DNA from: Deltaproteobacteria bacterium
GTDB taxonomy: Bacteria; Myxococcota; Myxococcia; Myxococcales; 40CM-4-68-19
Length of the DNA: 64,000 nt
Assembly (NCBI GenBank): GCA_005879535.1
Contig: VBKI01000066.1
Span: 93,483 to 157,482, forward strand
Direction: 5' to 3'
The notes under the pieces were generated by a model. It ran no database searches. It was not told the DNA's origin and worked only from the letters and a program-made list of their open reading frames with translations. The stretch's first letter is position 1, and every line of letters begins with the position of its first letter. A program made the position numbers and the translations under genes. This document shows, one piece after another, positions 26,325-34,608 of the stretch.

Positions 26325-27389
26325 ATGACGGCGGTGTCGTCAGGAGGTCTGGCGGAGCTTCACGAGGCGGCGGCAAGCCCGCTGGCGCGCCCGTCCGCTG
26401 CACAGCTCCTGCCCCTCGCCCAGTCCGCAGAGGGGATTCCCCGGCTCGAGCGCCTGCTGCTCACCGCCGCGCGGCGTGCGCCTCGCGAGCTCGCCGGCGC
26501 CGCCGCCGACCTGGTCCGCGCCGGAGGAAAGCGGGTGAGGCCGCTGCTCGTGCTGCTGTCGGCGCGGGCCGCGATGCCAGGACGGCGCGCGCGCGGGCGC
26601 GTCCCGCTCGCCCTCGTCGCGGAGATGGTCCACTCGGCGACGCTGCTGCACGACGACGTGATCGACGACGGGCTGACGCGGCGCGGACTGCCTGCGCCGC
26701 GCGTGGCGTACGGAAACGGCGTCTCGGTGATCGCGGGAGACTGGCTGCTGGCCGCGTCGCTGGAGCTCGCGCTGCGGGCCGACTCCCCGGGCGCGCTCGA
26801 GGCGCTGGTGCGCACGCTGCGCCAGCTGGTCGAGGGGGAAGCGCGGCAGATCGCCCTGCGGGGGAAGACGGACTTCACTTCCGACGATGCGCTGCAGATC
26901 GCGCACCTCAAGACCGGCTCGCTGTTCGCCTTCTGCGGCGAGGCAGGCGCCCTGGCGGCCCGCGCGCCAGTGGCCGTCGTCGCGGCGCTGCGCGATTTCG
27001 GAATGCGGTCCGGTTCTGCCTTCCAGATCGCCGACGACCTGCTCGACTTCGAATCCGACGCGGCAACCCTCGGCAAGGCCGTGCTCGCCGACGTGACCGA
27101 GGGAAAGCCTTCGCTACCGCTGGCCATCGCGCTCAAGCGGCTCCCTCCGCTTCGCGAGGAGCTGGCAGAGCTCCTGAAGGGCCCGCCGGAGACCACCGAA
27201 GACGAGGTCCGGGCCCGCGTCCGCGCCTTCGCCGGCCGTCTGTCCCGAACGGGAGCGCTGGGCGCTGCGCGCCGGATCGCCGAGAAGGAGCGCGACGCCG
27301 CGCTCGCCGCGCTGGAGCGCGTCCCCCACAGCCCGACCCGGGAGCTCCTCGCCCAGGTCGCCCGGGCCCTTCTCTCGAGAAGTCACTGA
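26325..27389 (+). CDS. Polyprenyl diphosphate synthase (long-chain, trans type)
   Basis: This 354-residue enzyme condenses isopentenyl diphosphate into a long all-trans chain, probably the side chain of a quinone. Both aspartate-rich motifs are present: DDVIDD at 110-115 and DDLLD at 237-241, with GGKRVRP at about 67-73 binding the allylic substrate. The Ala/Leu-rich N-terminal 35 residues are longer than usual. AAGG lies seven bases before the ATG. The next gene, a GbsR/MarR-type regulator, starts six bases after the stop, so the two form an operon. Confidence 0.93.
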   Translation: MTAVSSGGLAELHEAAASPLARPSAAQLLPLAQSAEGIPRLERLLLTAARRAPRELAGAAADLVRAGGKRVRPLLVLLSARAAMPGRRARGRVPLALVAEMVHSATLLHDDVIDDGLTRRGLPAPRVAYGNGVSVIAGDWLLAASLELALRADSPGALEALVRTLRQLVEGEARQIALRGKTDFTSDDALQIAHLKTGSLFAFCGEAGALAARAPVAVVAALRDFGMRSGSAFQIADDLLDFESDAATLGKAVLADVTEGKPSLPLAIALKRLPPLREELAELLKGPPETTEDEVRARVRAFAGRLSRTGALGAARRIAEKERDAALAALERVPHSPTRELLAQVARALLSRSH

Positions 27390-27394
27390 CGCCG

Positions 27395-27967
27395 ATGACG
27401 CCCGCCCCGACATCGTCCCTGGACGCCGAGATGGGGCCCAAGGAGCAGGAGCGCCGCTTGCTGCACGAAGTGGCGGACGCGGTCGGCGCACTGATGGAGT
27501 TCTGGGGCTTCAAGCGGGTGATGGGACGGGTGTGGGCCCTGCTCTACCTGCGCGGAGACGCGCTCTCCGCCTCCGACCTGTGCGAGCAGCTCTCCATTTC
27601 CTCGGGGGCGGCCTCGATGGCGCTCTCGGAGCTGGAGCACTGGGCGGTGATCCGCAGGATCCGCAAGGCGGGCGACCGGCGCGAGTACTTCGAGGCGGAG
27701 ACCGACATCTGGAAGATGATCTCGCGGGTGCTGCGCGAGCGCGAGCTGGTGCAGATCGAGCGCGCGCTGGAGGTCTTCGAGCGCGTCCGCGAGAAGCTGC
27801 GGTCGCTGGCGGTGCCGGGCGAGCGTTCACGCCTCGAGGACATCGCGGAGCGGCTGGGAAAGCTGGTCGACCTCGCGCGCGTGGGGCGGGCGCTGCTGGT
27901 CGCCATTGTGCAACAAGGGCGCGTCGATCTCGGCCCGCTGATGCGGTTTCCGCGGCCGCGGCGTTAG
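27395..27967 (+). CDS. GbsR/MarR-type winged-helix transcriptional regulator
   Basis: The 190-residue protein has the GbsR-like pattern: an N-terminal helix with MEFWGFKRVMGRVWALLYL, a helix-turn-helix at about 57-82 (LSASDLCEQLSISSGAASMALSELE), and a wing (IRRIRKAGDRREYFEAE). The C-terminal half is helical and probably dimerises. It shares an operon with the polyprenyl synthase, and the inverted repeat at 26283-26302 is a candidate target. Its TAG overlaps the convergent gene's TAA by bases 27964-27967. Confidence 0.88.
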   Translation: MTPAPTSSLDAEMGPKEQERRLLHEVADAVGALMEFWGFKRVMGRVWALLYLRGDALSASDLCEQLSISSGAASMALSELEHWAVIRRIRKAGDRREYFEAETDIWKMISRVLRERELVQIERALEVFERVREKLRSLAVPGERSRLEDIAERLGKLVDLARVGRALLVAIVQQGRVDLGPLMRFPRPRR

Positions 27968-29592
27968 AACTCGACCGATACCCCGAACCGCCAGGCGTGG
28001 TCGCTGAGGATCAGCCCGCCGCGTCTGTTGAAGTTGTTCAGATGCGTCCAGCCGTACTCGGCGAACAAGGCCGTCCGCTGGATCCCCGTATCGAGATACG
28101 CCTCGCGCGCCAGATCGAGATCCAGGGCGTTCAGGTTCACCGCCACTCCGAGAGCGGTCGTGTAGCCGTAGCTCCAACCCGAGCCATGCCCGCCCTGAGG
28201 CGGCTTCGAGACGTCGCCCCTGCCGTCGTACGAGACCCAGAGCGCCCGCATCAGCCCGAGCTGCGCATAAGGAATGAAGGGAAAGCGCTCCCATCGATCC
28301 GCCAGCCAGTCGAAGCGGTAGGTCGCGATGAGACCAAACGGAAACACGTTCAGCGTCGCCGTGTCCTGTGACTGCTGGGCCGCTCCCGGCGTGGAGCTGA
28401 CGAGGATGGCCTTGCCGTAGTTCTGCCAGAAGCCGGCGGTAGCGCCGATCAACAGCGAACCGAACGGATGCGCGATCTCCCAATCGAACTCGAGCTGGTA
28501 TCTGGGCGGGGCGCGCGGGCCGAACACGTCGTGGTACGGGGTTCCCGTGAGCCCCGGCTCGGAATCCACCTTGGGATCGTAGCGATCCATCTTGAAGCCG
28601 ATGAGGAAACGCCGCGACGGCGGATCCTCCGCGCGCGCCGAAGGAGCGATCAGCGCGAAGAGAGCGATCACCGCAGCACCGTTGCGGGCCTTGCGGCGGC
28701 GCCGCAGCAGCAAGGCCATCACCAAAGCGCCGCCTGCGATCCAGGCCGAGGCGCCGCCGGTCGTGCATCCGTGTCCGCCGAGCGCGCTGCCGCCTTCCTC
28801 GCGGTAATGCTCGTAGAAGTCCGAGGAGGGAACCGGGGTTGCGGTGATGGAGCCGGACGGGTCGGAGACGTTTCCGTACGTGTCGTGCGCGACGACCGTG
28901 ACCGTGTAGCCCGCGTCGTTCTGCAGGGCGGTGCCGTCGTCGGTATGTTCGATGTCGGCGTTGGTCTTCGCGGAGACGGTATTGGCGCTTCCGCCACTGC
29001 TGGTCGTACCCGCGGGCACGACGTGAACGTCGTAGGTGGCGATCGCCTCCGCGGCGTTGCCCGCAGACCAGTACACCCGGAAGTGCCGGTCGCCGGGCGT
29101 GAACGAGAGATCCTGCGGCGGCGTGGGCTTCGCCAGCGCGTAGCTCACGTTCACCGAGGCACTGGAGAGCCCGCCCAGCGCGCGATACTGCACGCAGAGG
29201 ACGTTGGTCACCGGGTTTGCGGAGCCGGCGTCGGCGATCGCCGGATCGTCGCATCCGACGGTCCCTGCATCGGTGAAGGCCATCTGGTTCGCACTGACCG
29301 TGTCGGCCCCGGTCTGCGCCAATGTTTCCGAGCGCGTGAGCTGCGCGGACGGGGAAGGAGGATTGGTGGTGCAACTGGCCGGATCGCGCGCGCCCAACAG
29401 CAGGACCGACTCTCCCGTGGAGGGCGTGGTGCCGAGGTCCCAGTTCGCGACCAGTTGCAGCGTCTTGCAGTTGCTCGAGCCCACGAGTACGCCGGCGGTC
29501 GAGTTGTTGACCAGCAGCGACACGGCGCCTGCCGCGAACGGCGCGAGCGCGAGTGCGAAAGCGGGGGCCAGGCGCATCTGGCGTCCGGTCAT
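27964..29592 (-). CDS. Fused surface-anchored (MXYO-CTERM-like) protein and outer-membrane beta-barrel
   Basis: A 542-residue chain joins two usually separate proteins. Residues 1-270 have a signal peptide (FALALAPFAAGA) and a fibronectin-III-like domain (PPQDLSFTPGDRHFRVYWSAGN...). A sorting-type tail follows: GC at about 275-276, a membrane helix and an Arg run (RRRR near 297). Instead of stopping, the frame continues with what looks like a second signal peptide (AAVIALFALIAPSARAED) and a barrel (FLIGFKMDRYD to the terminal FGVSVEF). An internal ATG at 28719 could start the barrel alone. Starts at 29592 or 29577 are equally possible; the TTG at 29673 lies in a palindrome and is rejected. 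Confidence 0.75.
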   Translation of the reverse strand: MTGRQMRLAPAFALALAPFAAGAVSLLVNNSTAGVLVGSSNCKTLQLVANWDLGTTPSTGESVLLLGARDPASCTTNPPSPSAQLTRSETLAQTGADTVSANQMAFTDAGTVGCDDPAIADAGSANPVTNVLCVQYRALGGLSSASVNVSYALAKPTPPQDLSFTPGDRHFRVYWSAGNAAEAIATYDVHVVPAGTTSSGGSANTVSAKTNADIEHTDDGTALQNDAGYTVTVVAHDTYGNVSDPSGSITATPVPSSDFYEHYREEGGSALGGHGCTTGGASAWIAGGALVMALLLRRRRKARNGAAVIALFALIAPSARAEDPPSRRFLIGFKMDRYDPKVDSEPGLTGTPYHDVFGPRAPPRYQLEFDWEIAHPFGSLLIGATAGFWQNYGKAILVSSTPGAAQQSQDTATLNVFPFGLIATYRFDWLADRWERFPFIPYAQLGLMRALWVSYDGRGDVSKPPQGGHGSGWSYGYTTALGVAVNLNALDLDLAREAYLDTGIQRTALFAEYGWTHLNNFNRRGGLILSDHAWRFGVSVEF

Positions 29593-29666
29593 AGCAAGGA
29601 AGGGGCCAGCGGCTCCCGCCGAAGGCCGGTAAGCCGCTGTGCTTTTGCCAGGACCGTTGCTGAGTT

Positions 29667-29681
29667 CTGACAATTTGTCAG
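29667..29681. promoter_or_regulatory. 15-bp perfect palindrome upstream of the fused barrel gene
   Basis: CTGACAATTTGTCAG is a perfect dyad with 7-bp arms around one base, in the short gap between asd and the fused anchored-protein gene. On the minus strand one half is TTGTCA, close to a -35 box. It has the size and symmetry of a repressor site. Confidence 0.45.
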
Positions 29682-29688
29682 TAGCGCC

Positions 29689-30735
29689 CTAAGCGCGAGC
29701 GGACAGCTTGTCAGCGTAGTCGCGTGCGAGCAGCTCGGCGATCTGAACGGCGTTCGTCGCCGCGCCCTTGCGCAGGTTGTCGCTCACGACGAACAGCGCG
29801 AGGCCGTTCGGAGCGGACAGATCGCTGCGAATCCGGCCGACCAGCGTGTCGTCGTTGCCCGCGCCGAGCAGCGGCATCGGGTACACGTGCTCCTTCAGCT
29901 CGTCGACTACTTTCACGCCGGCTGCCTTGCGCAGGATCTCCCGCGCCTGGTCCGGGGCGAGCGGCCGCTTGAAGAAGAGATGCGCCGCCTCGGAGTGACA
30001 ATAGAAGACGGGCACGCGCACGCAGGTGGCGGAGACCGCAAGCCCCGGCAAGCCGAGGATCTTCCGGCTCTCGTTCACCAGCTTCATCTCCTCGTCGGTG
30101 TACCCGTTGCCGCTGTCCTTCCCGATCTCCGGCAGCAGGTTGAAGGCGATGCGATGGGGAAACTTCTCGTTCGCCGTCGCCTCCAGGTTGAAGAGCGCGC
30201 GCGCCTGCTTCTCCAGCTCGTCGATTCCCTTCTGCCCGGCGCCGGAGACCGACTGGTAGGTGGAGACGATCACTCTCTCCAGCCCCGCCGCTTCGTGCAG
30301 GGGCTTCAGCACCACCACCAGCTGGATGGTGCTGCAGTTGGGATTCGCGATGATCCGGCGCCCGCCCGGCTTCAGGGCCAGGTCTACGTCCCGCGGGTTC
30401 ACCTCGGGAACCACCAATGGGCAGTCGGCGTCCATGCGGAACGCGCTGGAGTTGTCGATCACCACCGCTCCCGCGCGCGCGGCGTGGGGAGCGAACTCGC
30501 GCGAAACCGTGGCGCCCGGCGAGAAGAGCGCGATGTCCGCCCCGGCGAAGGAGTCCGGCTTGAGACGCTGGACGGTCACCTCACCGCCCATGAACTCCAG
30601 GTTCTGCCCTTCGCTCCGTTCGGACGCGAGCGGGACCAGCTCGCGCACGGGAAACTCGCGCTCCTCGAGCACTTTCATCATCTCGCGGCCGACCACCCCG
30701 GTCGCTCCCGCGATGGCCACCTTGTACTGCCTCAT
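29689..30735 (-). CDS. asd: Aspartate-semialdehyde dehydrogenase
   Basis: Asd reduces aspartyl phosphate to aspartate semialdehyde, the branch point to lysine/peptidoglycan and to threonine/methionine. The 348-residue protein has the NADP-binding GATGVVGREM at about 10-19, the catalytic C134 in NPNCSTIQL, and the R/H active-site region CVRVPVFYCHSEAAHLFF. Its ATG overlaps the tsaB stop as ATGA, so it is the last gene of the uppS-cdsA-rseP-tsaB-asd operon. Homoserine dehydrogenase and diaminopimelate epimerase are encoded elsewhere in the window. Confidence 0.97.
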   Translation of the reverse strand: MRQYKVAIAGATGVVGREMMKVLEEREFPVRELVPLASERSEGQNLEFMGGEVTVQRLKPDSFAGADIALFSPGATVSREFAPHAARAGAVVIDNSSAFRMDADCPLVVPEVNPRDVDLALKPGGRRIIANPNCSTIQLVVVLKPLHEAAGLERVIVSTYQSVSGAGQKGIDELEKQARALFNLEATANEKFPHRIAFNLLPEIGKDSGNGYTDEEMKLVNESRKILGLPGLAVSATCVRVPVFYCHSEAAHLFFKRPLAPDQAREILRKAAGVKVVDELKEHVYPMPLLGAGNDDTLVGRIRSDLSAPNGLALFVVSDNLRKGAATNAVQIAELLARDYADKLSARA

Positions 30736-31289
30736 TTCATCCGCCTCGCGCCAAACCCCTGCACGTAATCCGGTGCAAGGGCGAAACAGGTGCCTTCATC
30801 GTACGACGCCGCGCGCAATCGCGGTATGCAAAGTCTTGCGATCGCCGCCGCCGGGGGAGGCTTCCGCAGCAGGCGGGCGCCTTCCGGCAAGCGCACATCT
30901 GCCGCCATGCAGACCTCCACATCGCCCTGCGGCATCCCGTCGCGGTAGGGCTGGATGAAGAGCTCTCCCTTGCGCGCTTCGGTTGCGGCGTAGACCAGCC
31001 CTGGCTCGTCCATCGCGATGGCCTGCAGGCTCGATGCGCCGGCGATAGGCAGCCTTCGCGCGTACGCGATGGTCTTCGCGGCGGCGAGGCCAACGCGCAG
31101 GCCGGTGAAAGAGCCGGGTCCGAGGCCGACGGCGACTCCATCGACGAGGGTCAGGTCTCCGAGCGCTGCTGGTAGGACGTCGCCTGCCCTGGCCGGCGGA
31201 CCGATGAGCTGCTCGCGAACGACCCGGCCGTCTTCGAGGAGCGCGCAGGAGGTGAACGGGGTCGAGGTATCGAGGGCGAGCACCCTCAC
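30732..31289 (-). CDS. tsaB: tRNA threonylcarbamoyladenosine biosynthesis protein TsaB
   Basis: TsaB is the non-catalytic partner of TsaD in making t6A37 in ANN-decoding tRNAs. The 185-residue product has the ASKHA-type N-terminus LALDTSTPFTSCAL and the conserved GPGSFTGLRVGLAAAKTIA block, followed by AGASSLQAIA. GTG at 31289 is chosen because it overlaps the rseP stop as GTGA; the 31298 GTG would add three residues. It is coupled at both ends, to rseP upstream and asd downstream. Confidence 0.93.
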   Translation of the reverse strand: MRVLALDTSTPFTSCALLEDGRVVREQLIGPPARAGDVLPAALGDLTLVDGVAVGLGPGSFTGLRVGLAAAKTIAYARRLPIAGASSLQAIAMDEPGLVYAATEARKGELFIQPYRDGMPQGDVEVCMAADVRLPEGARLLRKPPPAAAIARLCIPRLRAASYDEGTCFALAPDYVQGFGARRMK

Positions 31290-32932
31290 TCGAACCACTT
31301 CCGCATCGCGTCGTTGCGGAACGCGTAGAGCATCAGCGTGAGCAACAGCGCGATGCCCACCACGTTCGCGACTTCGCGGAAGCGCACCGACAGCGGGCGC
31401 CGCCGGATCCCTTCGATGAAGGCGGTGAGGACGTGGAACCCGTCGAGCACCGGGACCGGGATCAGATTCATCAGCCCGAGCACCACGCTGATGGCTCCCA
31501 TGGTCACGATCAGCTCCCGCCAGCCGTTTTCGGCGGCCTTGCGGGCGACGTCCGCGATCATCAGCGGCCCGCCGATGGCGCGGCTGGAGATGTGTCCGGT
31601 GACGATGCGCACGATGCCGATCGTCTGCGCGCGCACGAAGCCCGCCGTATTGCCGACGGCGCGGCGGGCCGCATCCGGCAGCGTGTACCGCACCCAGATG
31701 CGTTCCGCGTCGGCAAAAGCGTTCAGGTCGGGGGCTGCCCCCAGGTCCGGGACGTCCTGCAGCACGCCGGTCTCGTCGCGATCCTTGCGCAGATGAGGAG
31801 TGACGGTGGCAATGAGCTCCTTGCCGTCGCGTCGCACGGTGATCTGCAGGGGCTGCGTGCCGGCCGCCTTGATCGCACCGTCGACTTCGTCGCCCCAGGA
31901 GAACGCCGGCCTGCCGTTGACCGCCAGGACGCGGTCGCCGCGCCGGAGTCCCGCCTCGTCGGCGGCGCCTCCGGGCTGCACGGCGAACAGGGTCAGATCG
32001 CTTGGCTCCAGGCCGTACGCACCCGCTTTTTCCGGCGCCGGCAAAGTCACCGTCATCGGCTTGTCGGACCAGAGCGTTCCGCCCGGAGCCTGCACGGGCA
32101 ACGGACGGATCAGGTCCAGCGTCACCGCGTCGGCGCGCGCAGCGATCTGCTGCTGGAGTTGCTCCCAGCTCGCGATCGGCGATCCGTCGAGCTTCACCAC
32201 CTTGTCGAACGTGTGCAGACCGGCGCGCGCGGCAGGCAAATCCGGCGAGATTACCGTTACCTGCGCTGCGCGCGGCACCGCCGAAATGCCGATGCGGCCG
32301 TGCTTGACGGTCTCGATCGGGTTGGTTTCCTCGTGGACCGCAGGAACGATGCGCAGGGTCTCGCGGGCGTCATTGCGCTCCACTTCCATGGTCAGAGGCT
32401 GGCCGGCGTGGGCGCGGATCTTCTCCTGCAGAGCGCTCCAGCCTTCGACTGGCTCGCCGTCGATGCGGACGATCCGGTCGCCGGAACGCAGTCCCGCCTG
32501 CGCCGCCGGAGACTGCGGCTTGACGTACCCCACCTTCGCGGCGAGGTCCTGGTGCGGCGCCGCGAAGACGACGAAGTACAGGGCGACCGCGAGCGCGAAG
32601 TTCGCCGCCGGCCCCGCGAAGGCGATCACGCCCTTCTTCCAGGGCGGCTGCTCGAGGAAGCCCCGCCCCCGATCCTGGGGCGCCACCTCCTCGTACGGGT
32701 TGTCTCCGGCGAACTTCACGTATCCGCCGAGCGGGAGGAGCGAGACGCGATATTCGGTCTCTCCGGCGGTGAATCCGAAGAGCCTGGGCCCGAATCCGAT
32801 GGAAAAGCGGATGGCCTTGACCCCCACGGCCTTGCCGACCAGCAGGTGCCCCAGCTCGTGGAAGAACACGACGACGCTGATGACCAGCGCGAACGAGAGC
32901 AGGGTGAAGCCTGCCGACTGTACAAAAGCCAT
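31286..32932 (-). CDS. rseP: Site-2 protease RseP with three PDZ domains
   Basis: RseP is an inner-membrane zinc protease that cuts transmembrane substrates, classically an anti-sigma factor and signal peptide remnants. The zinc motif is HELGH (H25-H29) in the first helix, and the third ligand lies in the C-terminal VLDGFHVL motif near 496. The 548-residue chain is longer than the usual ~450 because three PDZ-like domains, about 130-200, 223-298 and 311-382, each with an AGL(R/H)..D(R/K)(I/V) core, sit between the membrane halves; most homologues have two. It follows cdsA by 44 bases and is coupled to tsaB. Confidence 0.95.
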   Translation of the reverse strand: MAFVQSAGFTLLSFALVISVVVFFHELGHLLVGKAVGVKAIRFSIGFGPRLFGFTAGETEYRVSLLPLGGYVKFAGDNPYEEVAPQDRGRGFLEQPPWKKGVIAFAGPAANFALAVALYFVVFAAPHQDLAAKVGYVKPQSPAAQAGLRSGDRIVRIDGEPVEGWSALQEKIRAHAGQPLTMEVERNDARETLRIVPAVHEETNPIETVKHGRIGISAVPRAAQVTVISPDLPAARAGLHTFDKVVKLDGSPIASWEQLQQQIAARADAVTLDLIRPLPVQAPGGTLWSDKPMTVTLPAPEKAGAYGLEPSDLTLFAVQPGGAADEAGLRRGDRVLAVNGRPAFSWGDEVDGAIKAAGTQPLQITVRRDGKELIATVTPHLRKDRDETGVLQDVPDLGAAPDLNAFADAERIWVRYTLPDAARRAVGNTAGFVRAQTIGIVRIVTGHISSRAIGGPLMIADVARKAAENGWRELIVTMGAISVVLGLMNLIPVPVLDGFHVLTAFIEGIRRRPLSVRFREVANVVGIALLLTLMLYAFRNDAMRKWFE

Positions 32933-32976
32933 GGAAGCGCGAGTCTAAATGTGCATTGCGCGGCGCGCCAGCACCG

Positions 32977-33789
32977 TCAGGTAAGGAGGCGTGCACACAA
33001 GAGGACAAAGGGCGCATTGAAGAGCAGCGCGTCGATGCGATCGAGCAGGCCGCCATGGCCGGGCAGCAGGTTCCCGCTGTCCTTCGCGCCGAAGGCGCGC
33101 TTGAGCATCGACTCCGACAGATCGCCGACCGGACCGAGGATGGCGGCGCCGGCGCCGATCAGCGCCGCGCCCCAGGCCGGGACCGAGGGCAGCCAGATCT
33201 GCCGGACGACGATGGCTCCGGCGATGCTGCCAGCCGCCCCGCCGAGCGCTCCCTCCCAGGTCTTGCTCGGCGAGATCCGCTCGTAGAGCTTGCGCCGGCC
33301 GAATGCGCGCCCGGCGAAATAGGCGAAGGTGTCGTTCAGCCAGGTGACCACGAGCGTGAGGACGATCCACCACTCTCCCCGCGGCATCCGCCGGAGCGGG
33401 AGCAACGCCGAAAGCAGGATCCCGGCGTAGGCAGTACCGAGCACTGCAAGGGCGACGCGACGCGGCGCGTTCGGGATCTCCACCTCGAAGAGGAGCGCGT
33501 CCGCGAACGCGACGATCACCACGGCGGACAGGACCGTTTCAGCGGTGACCCACGCCGCGGGCGCTTCCTGGAGCAGGGGGATGACGAAGGCGCCGCCAAT
33601 CGAGACGACGGCGGCGCCGGTGAGCTCGCGGCGTGGGAGCTGGTTCAGCTCCAGGGCGCAGACGCTGGCGGCCGCGCCAATCAACAGGGCCAGCGGAACA
33701 CCGCCCCGCCAGATCAACCAGAGCACTCCCGGCAGGAGCACCAGCGCGGTGATCACGCGGATGATCAGGTTGCGGTTCTTCTCGCTCAT
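32977..33789 (-). CDS. cdsA: Phosphatidate cytidylyltransferase
   Basis: CdsA makes CDP-diacylglycerol, precursor of all phospholipids. The 270-residue membrane protein has seven or eight hydrophobic helices and the C-terminal signature GPVGDLSESMLKR...KDSGNLLPGHGGLLDRIDALL, with SPSKTWEG upstream in the loop that binds the nucleotide. Its ATG overlaps the uppS stop as ATGA. The order uppS-cdsA-rseP is standard in proteobacteria, but dxr, often found between cdsA and rseP, is not present here. Confidence 0.95.
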   Translation of the reverse strand: MSEKNRNLIIRVITALVLLPGVLWLIWRGGVPLALLIGAAASVCALELNQLPRRELTGAAVVSIGGAFVIPLLQEAPAAWVTAETVLSAVVIVAFADALLFEVEIPNAPRRVALAVLGTAYAGILLSALLPLRRMPRGEWWIVLTLVVTWLNDTFAYFAGRAFGRRKLYERISPSKTWEGALGGAAGSIAGAIVVRQIWLPSVPAWGAALIGAGAAILGPVGDLSESMLKRAFGAKDSGNLLPGHGGLLDRIDALLFNAPFVLLCARLLT

Positions 33790-34547
33790 GCCTGGGTGCG
33801 GAGCTGGGCGCTGGTCTTGCCGAAGCGCCGTTCCCGCTTCTGGAAGTCCTCCAGCGCGAGCAGCAGATCGAGCTCACCGAAGTCGGGCCAGAGCGCGTCG
33901 GTGAAATGGATCTCCGCGTAGGCGAGCTGCCAGAGCAGGAAGTTCGAGACGCGGAACTCTCCGCTGGTACGCACCACGAGCTCCAGCGGCGGCAGGCCCT
34001 CCGTCCAGAGCCGGTCCTCGATCGCCCTCGCGTCGATGGAGCCGGGGTCGAGGCGGTCGGCGGCGATCCGGCGCGCCATCGCGATGATTTCCTCGCGACC
34101 TCCGTAGCTGAGCGCGAGCGTGAGCGTCATGTCGGTATGTCGCGCGCTGTCGTGGCGCAGCTCTTCCAAGGGATCGCGCACGCGCGGCGGCAAGCGGTCC
34201 AGCTCGCCGATGGCATGCAGCCGGATGCCGTTTTCCATGATCTCCGGCCGTTCGCGGTTCAGATAGTCGCGCAAGAGGTCCATCAAGCCGGCGACCTCAG
34301 CCGGAGGTCGGTGCCAGTTCTGCGAGGAAAACGCGTAGAGCGTCAGCGCCTTCAGCCCCAGGCGCCGCGCCGCGCGCGTGACCTCCCGGACCGAGTCGCT
34401 TCCCCTGCGGTGTCCTTCCAGCCGGGGCAGCCCTCGCTGCTCCGCCCAACGGCCGTTTCCATCCATGATGATGCCGACATGGCGCGGGAGCGGGCGCTGC
34501 GCGACTTCCGCCTTGAGCTGGGCGATGTCCCGTTCGATACGCGGCAT
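33786..34547 (-). CDS. uppS: Undecaprenyl diphosphate synthase (cis-prenyltransferase)
   Basis: UppS makes the C55 carrier lipid for peptidoglycan and O-antigen. The 253-residue protein has the catalytic HVGIIMDGNGRWA motif with D29, the substrate-binding LTLYAFSSQNWHRP, and the C-terminal ELVVRTSGEFRVSNFLLWQLAYAE block, all typical. It is the first gene of the minus-strand operon and is divergent from kinase 4 with 61 bases between starts. No clear promoter was recognised in that gap. Confidence 0.97.
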   Translation of the reverse strand: MPRIERDIAQLKAEVAQRPLPRHVGIIMDGNGRWAEQRGLPRLEGHRRGSDSVREVTRAARRLGLKALTLYAFSSQNWHRPPAEVAGLMDLLRDYLNRERPEIMENGIRLHAIGELDRLPPRVRDPLEELRHDSARHTDMTLTLALSYGGREEIIAMARRIAADRLDPGSIDARAIEDRLWTEGLPPLELVVRTSGEFRVSNFLLWQLAYAEIHFTDALWPDFGELDLLLALEDFQKRERRFGKTSAQLRTQA

Positions 34548-34608
34548 GAAGTCGCGGGCACCATAGCAGGAATGCTGCGCGGCGCGTCGTTCGGGTTAGG
34601 TTAGTGAT

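Noticed and set aside
29593-29673. TTG start at 29673 for the fused anchored-protein gene
   Set aside because: The TTG is part of the 15-bp palindrome, and the extra residues precede a well-formed signal peptide that starts at 29592 or 29577.
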